A stretch of 64,000 bases of DNA from Sequoia sempervirens (Eukaryota; Streptophyta; Pinopsida; Cupressales; Cupressaceae), in NCBI GenBank assembly GCA_007258455.2, contig VDFB02000003.1, positions 45,821,889 to 45,885,888 on the forward strand, given 5' to 3'. This document shows positions 22,902-34,322 of this stretch, piece by piece. The notes under the pieces were generated by a model. The model did no database searches and was not told the origin of the DNA. It saw nothing but the letters and a program-made list of their open reading frames with translations. Each line of letters starts with the position of its first letter. Position 1 is the first letter of the stretch. The position numbers were made by a program, and so were the translations under genes.

Positions 22902-24359
22902 GTTATGTGCTTGATTACATGAATAACACCATTCATTTTCCATCACAAAGTTATTCTAGGCTAGAACCATATCTTTTACTAGACTTACAACATTAAGAGG
23001 AGCTGGATTATAAGATTGGAATGGTCTTTGATTAACATTTTTCCTCTGATAAGCACCTTGATAGGGTTGCCTATTTTGCTAATACTGATATCCCTAATTT
23101 TGATAAGACTAATTTGCATTCTGGCCTTGCTGTTGGTTCTGCTGTTGAAAATTCGACCTTGCCCCTTGATATTGTTTCTTTATGCTAATCAACTCATTTT
23201 CCATAGTTTGTAAATTGCTTTCTATCTTATGCTGACTAGAATTGATCTCTTGCAATTCACTTGATGGTCCTACAACTGACACTTCCTGACTCATAGCAAT
23301 GGGTAATGTTGAAACAATAGGTAAAGGGGCTAAAGATAGCATTTGCAATGGCATATTTGATTGAATTTTAGGGAAGTAGGGCATAGGTTGCCTAGGTGCT
23401 AACTTGCCTGCTTGAATGAGGTTATTTTCTACCTTAATAGCTATACTATAAGCCTGAGGTAAAGAAATACCCCCCATGGACTGTATCATGACTAAGATAT
23501 CACTATTTAAGCTTTTCAAATAGCATAAAAATGCATAATCAGCAGAAGGCCTTACCGTAGTAGGTATTTTGTTCCAAGTCTTTTGAAATCGGATATTGAA
23601 TTCTGCCATATGTTCTTGTGGGGCTCTTTTAATGGTTGTTAACTACTCTACCAAAGATAGGTGATCATATTTTTCCTCAAAAAATCTGGAAAATTCATCA
23701 CCAAGCTCATCCCATGTTCTTATAGAACCCACCGGCAAGCTTCTAAACCATTCCAATGCCTTCTTCTTGAAAGATGCAGCCAACAATCTCATAGCTACAT
23801 TTTCTTGTGTCACATGATGCACATTGCACAATGCTGCCACATCTCTGATATGTTCAAAAGGTGTTACTTGTGCATCTCTAGTAAATTTTGGTAATCCTTT
23901 TAACGCTGCCAATGGAATGTCATCATGTTGTGCTAGGTTAAGGGGACTACCCTGGTTGAATGGTACCAAAGTAAAGGCCCTTGGTGCCGCCATTGAGCTA
24001 GAATGCGCTGGTATGCTTGTTGAAGTAGAACTTGCACTTGGTTGAGAAGTATTTGTTGTAGCAACAATACTATTTGTTGAACAATTGAAAGCCCCAAATG
24101 GGGAGGCAGAAAGTTATGTTCCAAGAGTAGGAGATGTTGAACGCCTAGCTAGAGGGTCTCTTCTTCTTCTCCTTTTGTATGAAAATAGTGCCTTGTCACT
24201 AACACCAGGTGGTGTTGACCGAACTCTAAGAGAAGGAACAGTCCTTCTGAGAGTTCTCCCTTTTCTTCTCGAAGGAGATAAATTCAAAAACTCTATAGCT
24301 TTTAAACTTATGGTTTCTATTTTTCTCATATAAACAAACACATTGATCTTTTCCTCCAC
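22902..24359 (-). pseudogene. Gag region of the Ty3/gypsy polyprotein
   Basis: The N-terminal 80 residues are basic, with an RRRRRD run. The capsid-like part includes LPKFTRDA, ALEWFRSLP, WDELGDEF and an EHMAEFNIRF helix, as in plant Ty3/gypsy gag. A Gln-rich stretch precedes a zinc knuckle, CYSCNQAHNLASC, with spacing CX2CX3HX4C, one residue shorter than the usual CX2CX4HX4C. Stops in this part: TAA at 24114 and TAGs at 23643, 23109, 23094, 23079 and 22956. Gag packages the RNA into virus-like particles. Confidence 0.75.
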
Positions 24360-24483
24360 ATAAAGTCGCCAGATATGCTTAAAAAAAATGACCTCTAAAA
24401 GGCTATCAGCTCACTATCAGCACATCAAAATAGCAAGGCTTAGGAATTTTAGTTCTAACTCTATCCCACAGGCATGCCAAAAC

Positions 24484-27043
24484 TGTTATCTCCTAGAAAT
24501 GCACCCTATGCAAAGTTATGAAAAACTGAGCTTTCTAGAGAAACATGGGATCATTTCAAGGCTATGGGTCACCTAAAGTTGAAATGAACCTCTAGATGAG
24601 GTCAAATCCTAACTAGTAATATCACTTAACTACTAATCTTTGTGAGGTAAAGGGAGAAGGAATACATAAATTGAAAATTACTCCTATGGTGATACACCAA
24701 ATTTTTTCAAACATGAATAGCTGATTAACACACGGTTCTCAATCAACCAGTAAAAGTTGATATGCACAACTCAATATTCATATGATATTGCATAAATGTT
24801 TCATAGGAAAGCTACGATACAAACAGTCCTAGAAGGATGATAAATTCTCCTCACAACTAAAATTTGTTTGCATCACCAACATAACCTATAACCTGCAATA
24901 TACACATCTCCTCTGCTTAAAAGTGCTATTAATGAGACAATTAACAAGGAATAAGAGAAACTCACATGTAAATTTATCAATCATTCAACACACTCAATGA
25001 AACAGATAACTGAGAAGGCAGAAGTTGCTTTCTTTATTGATCTCCAAAGGTGAAACTGTACATACAATGTCTGTAAATGAGTTACAAAACTCAGTATTCT
25101 CCTCTAAGGACTCTCAGAAGTCACAAAGCAGAAAATATGCAAGTAAGAACTCCCTACAAAAAGGAAAAAAATCCATATATACGAAAACTAAAAGTGTCGA
25201 CCCTTTTATTTTTAAGGGTTTACAAAAAATTAGTTTTCAGAAGGGTCGACCCTCAGATCTTTTGGAAATAAAGCTAATGCATTCAATGTGCATCCTCCGT
25301 GTCCACGTTGGTGAAAGATCGCTCTAGGGATGGCCCTTTATATTTTTTACAACCATGCATTTAATGTACTAATCTCGGGCCTCTGTGTCCAGTCTTGAAC
25401 TTCCTTGAAGAGCTGCCTTGAATGCCCCTGGAGTGTTGTCATTAATATCAATTTGCCTTTTTCCAATAGACCTCATAGCTGTCCTGAGACTGACGACTTC
25501 TTCTTTCTTTCGGCCTTCTTCCTGCTCAAGATCTTTCTGTAAGTTGACTTCCCCTGCAAGTAGCTTCAGAATTTCCCATTAGATCTCCACACCATTGTTG
25601 ACCGAGCTGCTCCATTCACTTTTGATCTCAGAGTAAGTCCATGTCAATTATGCTCTGTTGATCTCATTCATAGATGTAGTCAAACAGTCAAACGGCTAAT
25701 GGTTCGCCTTTGGTTCTCTCTGATTGGTTTAACATATTCCATGCAAGGTCCCAAGTGGTCAAAGGTTATTCAGCCAAAATCGCATGTCGGTGAGACATTG
25801 GTCGTGTCTCCCTGATGCGATTATACTCTATAGCAACATCGACATAGCACACATCTGTCGGGAGGACTTCATAGTGAGCAGCAAAAGTTACACCAATGTC
25901 AAAGATGGTCGCCCAAACTATCACTATCGGCCAGAGGTCATAGCGAGTGTAAGCCATTTGGCCAAGAGTCTCGGCGAGCCTCAAGAGTTATATTGCCATC
26001 ATATAAACCATCAGCAATAGAAACATTCATCGGCAAGAGGTCATAGCAGGTTTCATTAGCCATACATATATCCTTTTCCATCACTGAGACCTCACTTGTC
26101 GATAGGACATCATGCCGAGCACAAATCTTCCGCTCGAAGTCCCCCCGATCTTGACCTTGTGGACGGCAAGAGCTTCTCGGCCGGCAAGAGATTACACCGA
26201 AGGCATAACCTTCGGTGAGACATTCAGTAGTCGACGAGACCTTACACGGAGCACCTTTTCGTTTCGGCGAGACCACCCTCAGTTGGGGAGACATCATAGC
26301 GAAACCACAAACTTTTGTCGAGACCTCCATCTGTCAACAGGATCTTATGCCGAAGGAAAAATCCTCGACGAGCTCGTTTCATCATCTGTTGGCAGGACCC
26401 TAGCAGGTTAGGAAGACTTCTCAATGAGGCCATACGTTTGAGCGAGAGCCTATTTCACTTCGGGGAGACTTGCTTGGTCGGCGAGACCTTTCGCCAAGCT
26501 CAAACTTTACGCCGACGCCGCTTCACTTTGGCAAGATTTCACCCTGTTGGTGAGACTTTCGCCCTTCGCTATCCCCTATCGCTGAGACTCTACTTGGTTA
26601 CTGAGACATTACAATGAACTGCTTTCCTTCGTCGATACTTCCTCTTGTCGGCCAAACCTTTCGCCGGATTCCTTTCTTTCGGTGATGCTAGCCCTATGCA
26701 ATGGTCGGCGAGACCTCAGCAGTCAGGGAGACATATAAGAACCCACGGTGAATAAAATGTCTGGCCGACCAATGGATCCCAAATAGATATAACACACTGC
26801 CAGTTGGCAAGACATCTGAAAGGTCCCAACAACTTTCTTCCTCAGGAGTTTTATGCTAAATCTGACTGAGGCAAGGCTTTCCAATAGACTTCCTTGTGAA
26901 ATAGCATTAGATAAAGACCTTTCCAATGAAATCTGAACACCTACACACTGGACTCAACCCTTATGGGAGCCACATTTAATCCACGTGCTGAATTTAAAAC
27001 ATAATTTCCCCTACTTGAGCCCGTAGGTGAACATTGGGTAACA
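24484..27043 (-). repeat. 5' LTR of the Ty3/gypsy element (2560 bp)
   Basis: It is collinear with 15277-17846, including the CpG-rich repeat domain and the TATATAT box near 25175. In element sense it ends GATAACA, and the next bases are GTTTTGGCATGCC, the probable primer-binding area, whose tRNA I cannot name. Confidence 0.8.
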
Positions 27044-27196
27044 TTTCTGGTGACCTCAGCTGGATGTTTGCCTACTAAACATGAAACTAGTAGCCTAAAC
27101 TTGTCCAGTGGGCATGGAGTCATTAGGAAAACTCAGAAGTTGATTTAAAACATCAACTGTATACATGGCTCAAATTCCTTTGTAACTCATTAGAAG
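27044..27196 (-). repeat. Copy of the element's internal 3' end, outside its 5' LTR
   Basis: These 153 bases align with 17847-17999, the sequence just inside the 3' LTR. Their presence beyond the 5' LTR implies a second, truncated element joined head-to-tail through a shared LTR. Confidence 0.7.
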
Positions 27197-27640
27197 CTTT
27201 GCACATACCCTTGCATTTCTCTACATTTTGGTTTCAGAACTACAATTATGATAATAAATTGATAAGGTTTCTCTCTTGCTTGGTTCAAGAGGATTTGAGA
27301 TTTGGTGTTGTTGTTGATGAGTTTCTAAGCTATAGTGTATTATAGTAGTTGACAAGGTTATTCAAATGTACAAAATGATCATGCTTTTCAAGTGAAGTTT
27401 GTTGTGAAGCTTCTAGATGAATTTTTAAGTGTTTATTACGTACTCTAGATTGTGTTCAAGTAAAGTTTTTTGTACAGAAAGATTGGACTGAGTTAAGGAT
27501 GTGTGTGCTTAATTGTTTTTAGGTGTTTTGCATGGACCATGTTGACCGACCTTGTGTTAAACACTACTTGCAAAGTTTATGTAAGCATGTTGAGGTATGT
27601 TGGGACTCATTTAGGTTCTTATTAAGAATGTGTTTGGTAC
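27197..27640. other. Gene-free interval
   Basis: Unassigned AT-rich sequence between two LTR elements. No domain-bearing frame is seen. Confidence 0.4.
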
Positions 27641-29023
27641 ACCCTCATTCTCTTCCACCGTGGGAATGCTTTCGCACCAAACTAATTTGAATTTGTAAAT
27701 GAAAATTGTATATGGCCAACCTTGGAAGGGTTTCAAGGTTGAAGATGGTATAAGTATGAGTTGAGATGCTTGTGAAAGTGTAGACATGGAAAATATACTG
27801 ACATACTTGATCCCTATTTACTAACATTGTTTCATCCTAAATCATCTTCTAATTTTTTCATCACCATTCATCCCTTAATTAAATAAATTAGTTTGTCTAG
27901 TTAAGTCATTATCTCTTGTTAATTAAATAAGTCAATTTTATTCAATTAACCCTCCTTTATGTATTTAATTAAATAATTCATTTTATTTGATTAAATCCCT
28001 AAAGTCTTGCTATTAAATTAAATCAATCCTTATTTTATTTAATCTAACATCATCAACCCTCTTTAATTAAATCAATCAAAAATCTTTGTTTAATTAGCTC
28101 TAAATCATATTCCTCTCAACTTTGATTCAAATCAATCCAAAATCTAAATCAAATTGTCACATCATCTAATCCTTTATTAAATTAGTCAAATCCTGATTAA
28201 TTTATTCCTAATCACCTCAATCCTCTAGATTTTGCAACTTGCACAATTAAATCATTTATTTGATTTAATAATTCCCTAATTACTTGCAAAATGGCATCAA
28301 AAAGGGAATATTCCTCCAAGTTTGAAAATCCCTCCAAATGGATTTGTCCTTCAAACAAGGCATTCATTTCCTCTTACATGTCCTTGTGCATTGAGCCAAG
28401 TGGCATTTAATTCATTCCTTTCTCCCTCCAACAAGCCATTTCACAAATTTCAAATTCCACCTAATATCATTTATTGTGCACATTCATCAAAATGTGCTCA
28501 AGCTTCCTCCATTCACATCTTGACAAGTGGAACTTTCCCATTGGATGTTGAATGATCCCACATTGTTCCATTTTTCTCATTCCTCCATGTCTTTTCTTTC
28601 TATAAATAGAAGGCTTTCCTTTGTAGTTTGGATCCAAAACTTAGAGAAAAGTTACTCTCTTCACATTGAGAGCTAATTTTATCCATTTCATATCAAATTT
28701 TCCTCATTTTCATGGTTTCATTGCAAGGTTATGCCAAAATTTCATCAAGGAGCTTCAGTCAGATCCACAAATCTTCATCAAGCTTGCATAGGAGTTAGGA
28801 AAGGGCCAATTTCCACATCAAATTGACACCAATTCCCCCATGGGATTGAGAGTTTGCATGTTTAAATAGGATTTCAATTACTTTCTTTACTTTGTTCTTC
28901 AATTTCTTTCCTATTCAAGCATTGTAGATGAATTTTGTGAGGAATTTTGGTTCTTACTTGCATTTGGATCTAATATCATGCTTGTTTGCTATGTTTGTGC
29001 AGATCTAGGATTGGGGTTCTACA
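27641..29023 (+). repeat. LTR-like region ending at a primer-binding site (left limit uncertain)
   Basis: The segment is rich in 'ttaattaaat' (27870-28280) and has a TATA box at 28601. It ends TTCTACA at 29023, directly before TTTGGCACATGGATCGGGAGC, which looks like a plant Ty3/gypsy leader. The start was not pinned down and no second copy is in the window. Confidence 0.45.
28601..28608 (+). promoter_or_regulatory. TATA box TATAAATA
   Basis: It lies about 420 bp before the LTR end at 29023 and is followed by a leader-like sequence. Probable LTR promoter. Confidence 0.4.
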
Positions 29024-29118
29024 TTTGGCACATGGATCGGGAGCCGGGGTATTTTTCATAGCTCCATAGGGAGACTACATACCAAGATCCTACAAGTTGG
29101 CATTTCCCTGCACAAACA

Positions 29119-30741
29119 ATATTACATAATATGAGGCTCTAACCATAGGACTCAAAATAGTAGTACATTGGAATATCATGGTTCCCAAGGTTTATGGGGA
29201 CTCACAACTAATAATCAATCAAGTAAATGATGAGTATCAGACTAAAGATGACAAGCTAATTCCATACAAGAAATTGGTGGAAACTCTTAAGGAATCCTTC
29301 ATTGAGATCACATTTGAGTAGATACCTAAAGCAAACAACAAAGCGACAAACACCATGGTGACAATTGGATCCCTATTGGACATCCCTCAGAATGTCCCAA
29401 AGCATGAATTCCTAGTAGAGCAGCTTCTTGTGCCTGCATTCGAGGTACCAGAGTTAGAATTTGTGTGTGAAATTGTTGGTCCCAGTGATCCTTGGTATCA
29501 CGATATATACACCTACTTGTGAATAGGAGTCCTACCTACTGATTTACCCTCAAGCCTAAAAAGAACCTTTGTCAAAAAATCCTCTCGCTTCATTATCGTA
29601 TGAGATACCCTTTACTGTAAGAGAATAGAAGGAACCCTGTTACGATGTTTGAATGCTGAGGAGGCATCAATCACCTTGACCAAGGTACATAATGGCATAA
29701 GTGGTTCACACTCGAGTGGTATGACCTTGGCCAAGAAATTTTTGAGGATGGGGTATTATTGGCCTACAATGGAAAGAGAAGCACATGAATATGTCAGGAA
29801 ATGTCTACAGTGTCAACAACATGGGAACCTCATCCATGCACCAGCTTAAGAACTTCATCCCATCATCACACCATGGCCCTTTTCGTAGTGAGGGCTCAAT
29901 CTCATTGGAAAAATCACCCCCACCTCATCCAGTGGCCACAAGTTTATCATTACCGCCACTAAGTACTTCACAAAGTGGGTGGAAGCTACACCAATGACCT
30001 ACATAATTGGAAAGCAGATATCTAAGTTCATTTTGAACTAACTAATATGCCGTTATGGTGTCCCACAAACTATTACCTCAGATAATGGGATACCATTCAA
30101 AAATCAGGATGTCTGTGACCTATGCAAAAAATTCAAAATCCAACATCGCTTTTCCACCCTATATTATCCCAAAGGGAATGACCAAGCTAAGGCTACAAAC
30201 AAGACCATGCTAAAAATCCTCAAGAAAATGGTCAATGAAGTTGGTCGTGATTGGCATATCCATTTAAATCTTGCCATATAGGCCTATCGAACTAGCATTC
30301 ACACACCCATAGGTGTCACCCCCTTCTCCCTGGTCTACGAATCAGAAGCCATACTCCCCATCTAGATAGAGCTCCCATCACTAAGAATATCATTGCAAAA
30401 TCTCATCACAGATGAGGAATATTGAGTGTCAAGATTGAATGAGCTAGAGTTTCTAAATAAATGGCAAGTGGAAGCCTTGAACCACCTATAGGTATATCAA
30501 AACTAACTCAAGCAAAACTATAACAAGAAGATCAGGAGCAAAACCTTCTAGGTTGGAGAACTTGTGCTAAAGGAGAACTAGAAGAACATTCTGAATCCAG
30601 GTGGCAAAGGAAAATTTGAACCCAATTGGTTGGGACCCTTTGTCATCACAACGAGCTACAAGTCAAAGGCATATTAGTTATCAACACCAAAAGTAGAGCC
30701 TCTATAGGAGCCCATGAATAGCTCCCATCTCAAAATGTTTT
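29119..30741 (+). pseudogene. Ty3/gypsy RNase H-integrase fragment (Tat-like)
   Basis: The plus-strand frame begins within an RNase H of the EYEALTIGL / YGDSQLIINQV / ANNKATN type. A linker follows, then integrase: a zinc finger with CLQCQ, a core with DN (TSDNGIPF) and YYPKGN, and a C-terminal NWLGPFVI (GPF motif). It is broken by many stops, often TAG (for example in the FExIP segment), and by a frameshift near 29840. The region lies only about 95 bp after the leader at 29024, so gag, protease and RT have been deleted. RNase H immediately before integrase is the usual Tat order. Confidence 0.8.
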
Positions 30742-32904
30742 AAACCTAAATCTTTCAAGGTATAGAACCAAAAATACAAAAAATTAGAAAATGTCCTGAA
30801 AAAATGGTCACCCTGATGAAAACTTGGAAAATAGGCATCTTGGTGACAACAAAAAAATACAAAAATACAAAAATCCAAAAGAATCAAAAAAAGGATCAAA
30901 AATAGTAAAGAGAAAAAATCGTCCTCTAGTGAAAACCACTTCAGTCGCACTTTGGGCAAGTACCTTAGTGAAAACCTGTAAAATAGGCGCCTTGTGTAAA
31001 TAAGCACTTTCCATCCACCAGGATCTCCATGGCTTTTTCTACATCATCCATCCATTATGCTTCCATCATCTATTGCATTCCATATCTCCATCCATCACCC
31101 ATCTGCGTCTGCATCATAACTTGGTCATGTGTTCGTATCATGATCCCTCCTAGTACTACTCGGCATGTTCTCAAGGTCAGTTTGTCTTTCCTATTCGGAT
31201 TAGTCTATTGCATCACACTGGGGGAATATTCTCTTCAAATTGGATTCATGTATTCTTGAAATCCCAAAATCAAAAAATCAAAAAATCAAAAAACACTAGA
31301 AAATTAAAAAAACTAAAAGCATTCAAAACTTATCAAAAATCCAAAAAAGCACGTCAAAATTTGGTCAAGAAGTTAAAAATAGAGTAATCTTTTTGAACTA
31401 CAGGTCTCTGAACCTTGAACATAGGCAAGGTTGATCTTTGATCATCCCCCAAGACACTTAAGTCATTCCTTTAGGAGTCTGTCATAATAAACTGGGAGTC
31501 CATCCATTCATATCTCATCAATAATCGAGTCGGTTTCAATCGAACTACATGGTCTCTATGTGTATAATGTTAGCAAGGCTAATCTAGTTGATCAGCCCTC
31601 AAGGCCCCTAGGATAGGTCTTTAGGTTAGTCTCTTGGTTAAAATCTCAGAAAACCCCAAAACATTTGAAAATTTGAAAATCAAAACATTTGTAAAATCTT
31701 GAAAATACCAAAAATAGCCTCAAAAACATCCAAATATTTGAAAAACCCATCCATCCCATCTTACTTTCACTTGAAATAAGCATCACTCATAATAAACAAT
31801 CATCATCCTCAACCTTTGGTGAAACAGTCGAAAACAAGTCTAGCAGGCTAAAAGTGAAAACTCAAATGTCAAGGTCTCAAGTCTAGGTCAGTATGTAAAC
31901 AAGTTAGTCAACTCTTCATATCAATAGCTTATCATCCAATTAGTCCCAAATCAATCATCTGATATCATCATGTCCTAAGATGCATTTATGTAATGATCAC
32001 AATCCAAATTCAGTGGATAAGGAGCATTTGTAAGCACAACTTGATACTCAAACCTAAAATAGTGACAAAATGTTGAGGATATCAGTTGGAATACTTAGCA
32101 CAAAAACCACATTAACAAAACAGACTTCAAAAACCAAATTGAAATTTATTTCAATACCCCAAAAAAGCATGTAAGAATCTGTCTACCATACCAAAAAATT
32201 CATAGCACCGCTTTCTTGTGATGATTGAATTCAAGCCTCTTTTCTCCGGATACATAAACCAAGCGAGGTAGTTCATTTCCATGTGTATCATGTCCTCCAC
32301 TGTGGCCCAAAAATACCTACCATTCATAATTTGGTAAAAGCACGTATTTTCTTTAGATCCCTTATAAATCATGAGTTTGGTTAATCATTTCTCAACAATT
32401 TGTCCAAAAATTGTTAAATTATAATTCCACTAATTAAAGAAGCTAAAATCCAACTTGTATCATTCTTGGATGGTCTTGGACGTTGAGTTCCATCTTGCAT
32501 TGTTTTTCTAACACCTTTTGTGCTTTAAAAACTAAAGCACTACTGCAAAGAAAAGCATATTGAAGAGCCTTTCATATTCGAGCCAAATATAGTAACAACA
32601 TTGAAGAAAGTTAAATACTTTAAACAGTTCGTTGTGCAGCCAAAATGGGCACTTTTATTCTAACAAATGTAATCCATAATCTTTTATGAACATCGATTGG
32701 CTTACCTGTATTCAAGGAAGAAACTGCCAATTTGGAGGCGAAATGTTGGCAAGATAATTTTGTTCTTTCATATGTTAATTTAATATAATATGTATTAAAA
32801 ATCATCTAATAATTTATATTAAATGATTAAAAAAATATATATTAGATTATTAAAAATTAAAATATAGTATTATAAAATTATTATCTAATATATTAAATTA
32901 TATA
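30742..32904. other. 3' non-coding part of the Ty3/gypsy fragment, then unassigned sequence
   Basis: It has A-rich repeats such as 'aaaaatcaaaaaatcaaaa' (31265-31300) and no detectable 3' LTR. Minus-strand frames at 32151-32372 and 32620-32805 are short and not recognised. 32768-32904 is strongly AT-rich and is the LINE target region. Confidence 0.4.
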
Positions 32905-32920
32905 TTAGATGTTATATGTT
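32905..32920. repeat. 16-bp target site duplication of the LINE (left)
   Basis: TTAGATGTTATATGTT occurs here and at 39177-39192. Long target duplications are typical of LINE insertion. Confidence 0.75.
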
Positions 32921-33178
32921 TTGATTATACAGGAAAAATAGGTTTTGAAGGGACCTGAAACCCTTTACAACTTAAGATACAAAATGTTGCTCATAAGATA
33001 CTACAATAAGACACCAATAGCAAACCACAACCCAAAACAACAAAAGAAACAAAGCGTTGCTTGAGAGATAAAACAATAAACTATCAGTAGCAACCAACAT
33101 CAAAAAAATGGAAAAACAACAAGAAAGAAACCGAGATCTAGCAATAAATGAACAACAAACAAAAAAGAGAATAGAACA

Positions 33179-34322
33179 CTATTTCATACTGCTTAAGGTT
33201 TTGGCCACCTCAAGCTCCTGGCTCCTATGCATTTCACTCATGTCCAACAATTCTTTCTTCTCAACTTCAAAGTACTTCTTCCAATCAGTTGACCCTCTAA
33301 CAACAGGGCCTTTACCATCATCCTTCACACATTTTTTTCCTTTACCTTTTGCCGAGTGATCTTTCTCCATTAACTCAAAAAAATACAATTGGTCCTCCCC
33401 GAGCTCACTAATTTTACGAAACATGACTTCTAAAGAGTTTGCACTATTCTTCACTGAAATGTGACAAGCACGGAGAAGCTTCTTTATATTCGCATTAGTA
33501 TCCAATAGCTTGGCTTCTAAACCAGCCAAGTGCTCTTCACACAAGGATTTGAAATCATGGAAGGAGCCCTCAAGGTCCACAATTCTATTGATCAGAATAT
33601 CTGAAACCGAGCCTTTCGGAATATTCTTCAAATTCTCCTTCAAACCCCTTATTTTAATGTTAACCTTATTAAACTCCTAAAGAGTCTATTTAGCTAACTT
33701 AAAAGTGCTATTGGCCCCTACCCTTGCCATGTCCAGCATCTCAAACATAGAGGTGAAATCATCATTGAGATAGGAAAAGTCCTTAGAAAGGGGATTTACC
33801 TTTAGAGGCTCCGACTTCGCATGCTTCTTCTCAGCATCCTCCTCATCCTGACCCTTATTCTAGTCCTCCAACTCCACATTGGGAGTGCTATGAATCGGGG
33901 AGTCATCAATTTCCAACCCTTTTCAACAGAAACCTTCTCCTCACAAAACATCATGGTGTCTTTTGCTAAATCTTTCGAGGTTTGGTTCTTCAATTTGGCA
34001 ATGTGTTTGGAAGCCATCCTCAACTTATCCTTGGCCTCTGTAGTCAGCACATTCTCCTGCAATCCCTCCTCATTACCACCACCTTCAACTTCTCCCTAGC
34101 CCACATCTAAATCTACATTCCTAGGAGAGGAATCGCCCGAGCCCACCTTCGTATCCTCACAGTTAGAAAGAACAAGGAACTTGGCTGCCCAATTACTTTT
34201 AAGGTTACCCTTCTTCCTCTTTTTCGAGGAGGTAGTCATAGGGGATGGGGGCCCTTCTTCGTCTTCTTCATTCCACTCCTCTTCTTCATCAATACTAGTA
34301 TCTGAGCCAGATGAACCAGAAG
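33179..34322 (-). pseudogene. LINE-borne extra ORF, C-terminal part
   Basis: This is the continuation of 37996-38590 beyond the inserted LTR; the frame joins exactly across one copy of the AGAAG duplication. It begins with a Ser-rich stretch, then a very acidic segment (EEEEWNEEDEEG), a basic KKRKK patch that could be a nuclear signal, and long helical, coiled-coil-like regions ending at the stop at 33179. It holds a few stops and at least one frameshift near 33900-34060. No enzymatic motif is seen. Confidence 0.6.
34318..34322. repeat. Target site duplication AGAAG (left)
   Basis: It matches 37996-38000. The minus-strand ORF reads in phase across one copy. Confidence 0.85.

Larger units (their letters stand above)
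18156..24359 (-). pseudogene. Ty3/gypsy gag-pol polyprotein, one frame with many nonsense codons
   Basis: From an ATG at 24359 to a TGA at 18156 all recognisable domains lie in a single minus-strand frame of about 2,068 codons. By hand I count 23 internal stops: 19 TAG, 3 TAA and 1 TGA, with no frameshift needed. Several TAGs fall where the family has Gln, for example in the integrase motif YYPxGN. The order is basic N-terminus, gag, zinc knuckle, protease, RNase H, RT, RNase H, integrase. The element cannot make its proteins unless TAG is read through. Domains are described in separate entries. Confidence 0.85.
15277..27043 (-). mobile_element. Ty3/gypsy retrotransposon, two LTRs and a degenerate polyprotein
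   Basis: Coding runs on the minus strand, so 24484-27043 is the 5' LTR and 15277-17846 the 3' LTR. The internal region carries gag, protease, RNase H, RT, RNase H and integrase in one frame. The LTR limits are set by comparison with two solo LTRs of the same family (49510-52668 and 53586-58200), which have the same TGTTACC start and clear target duplications. I find no target duplication around this element: GGATC precedes 15277 and the sequence after 27043 continues as a copy of the internal 3' end. The extra RNase H domain suggests the Tat branch of Ty3/gypsy. Confidence 0.85.
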
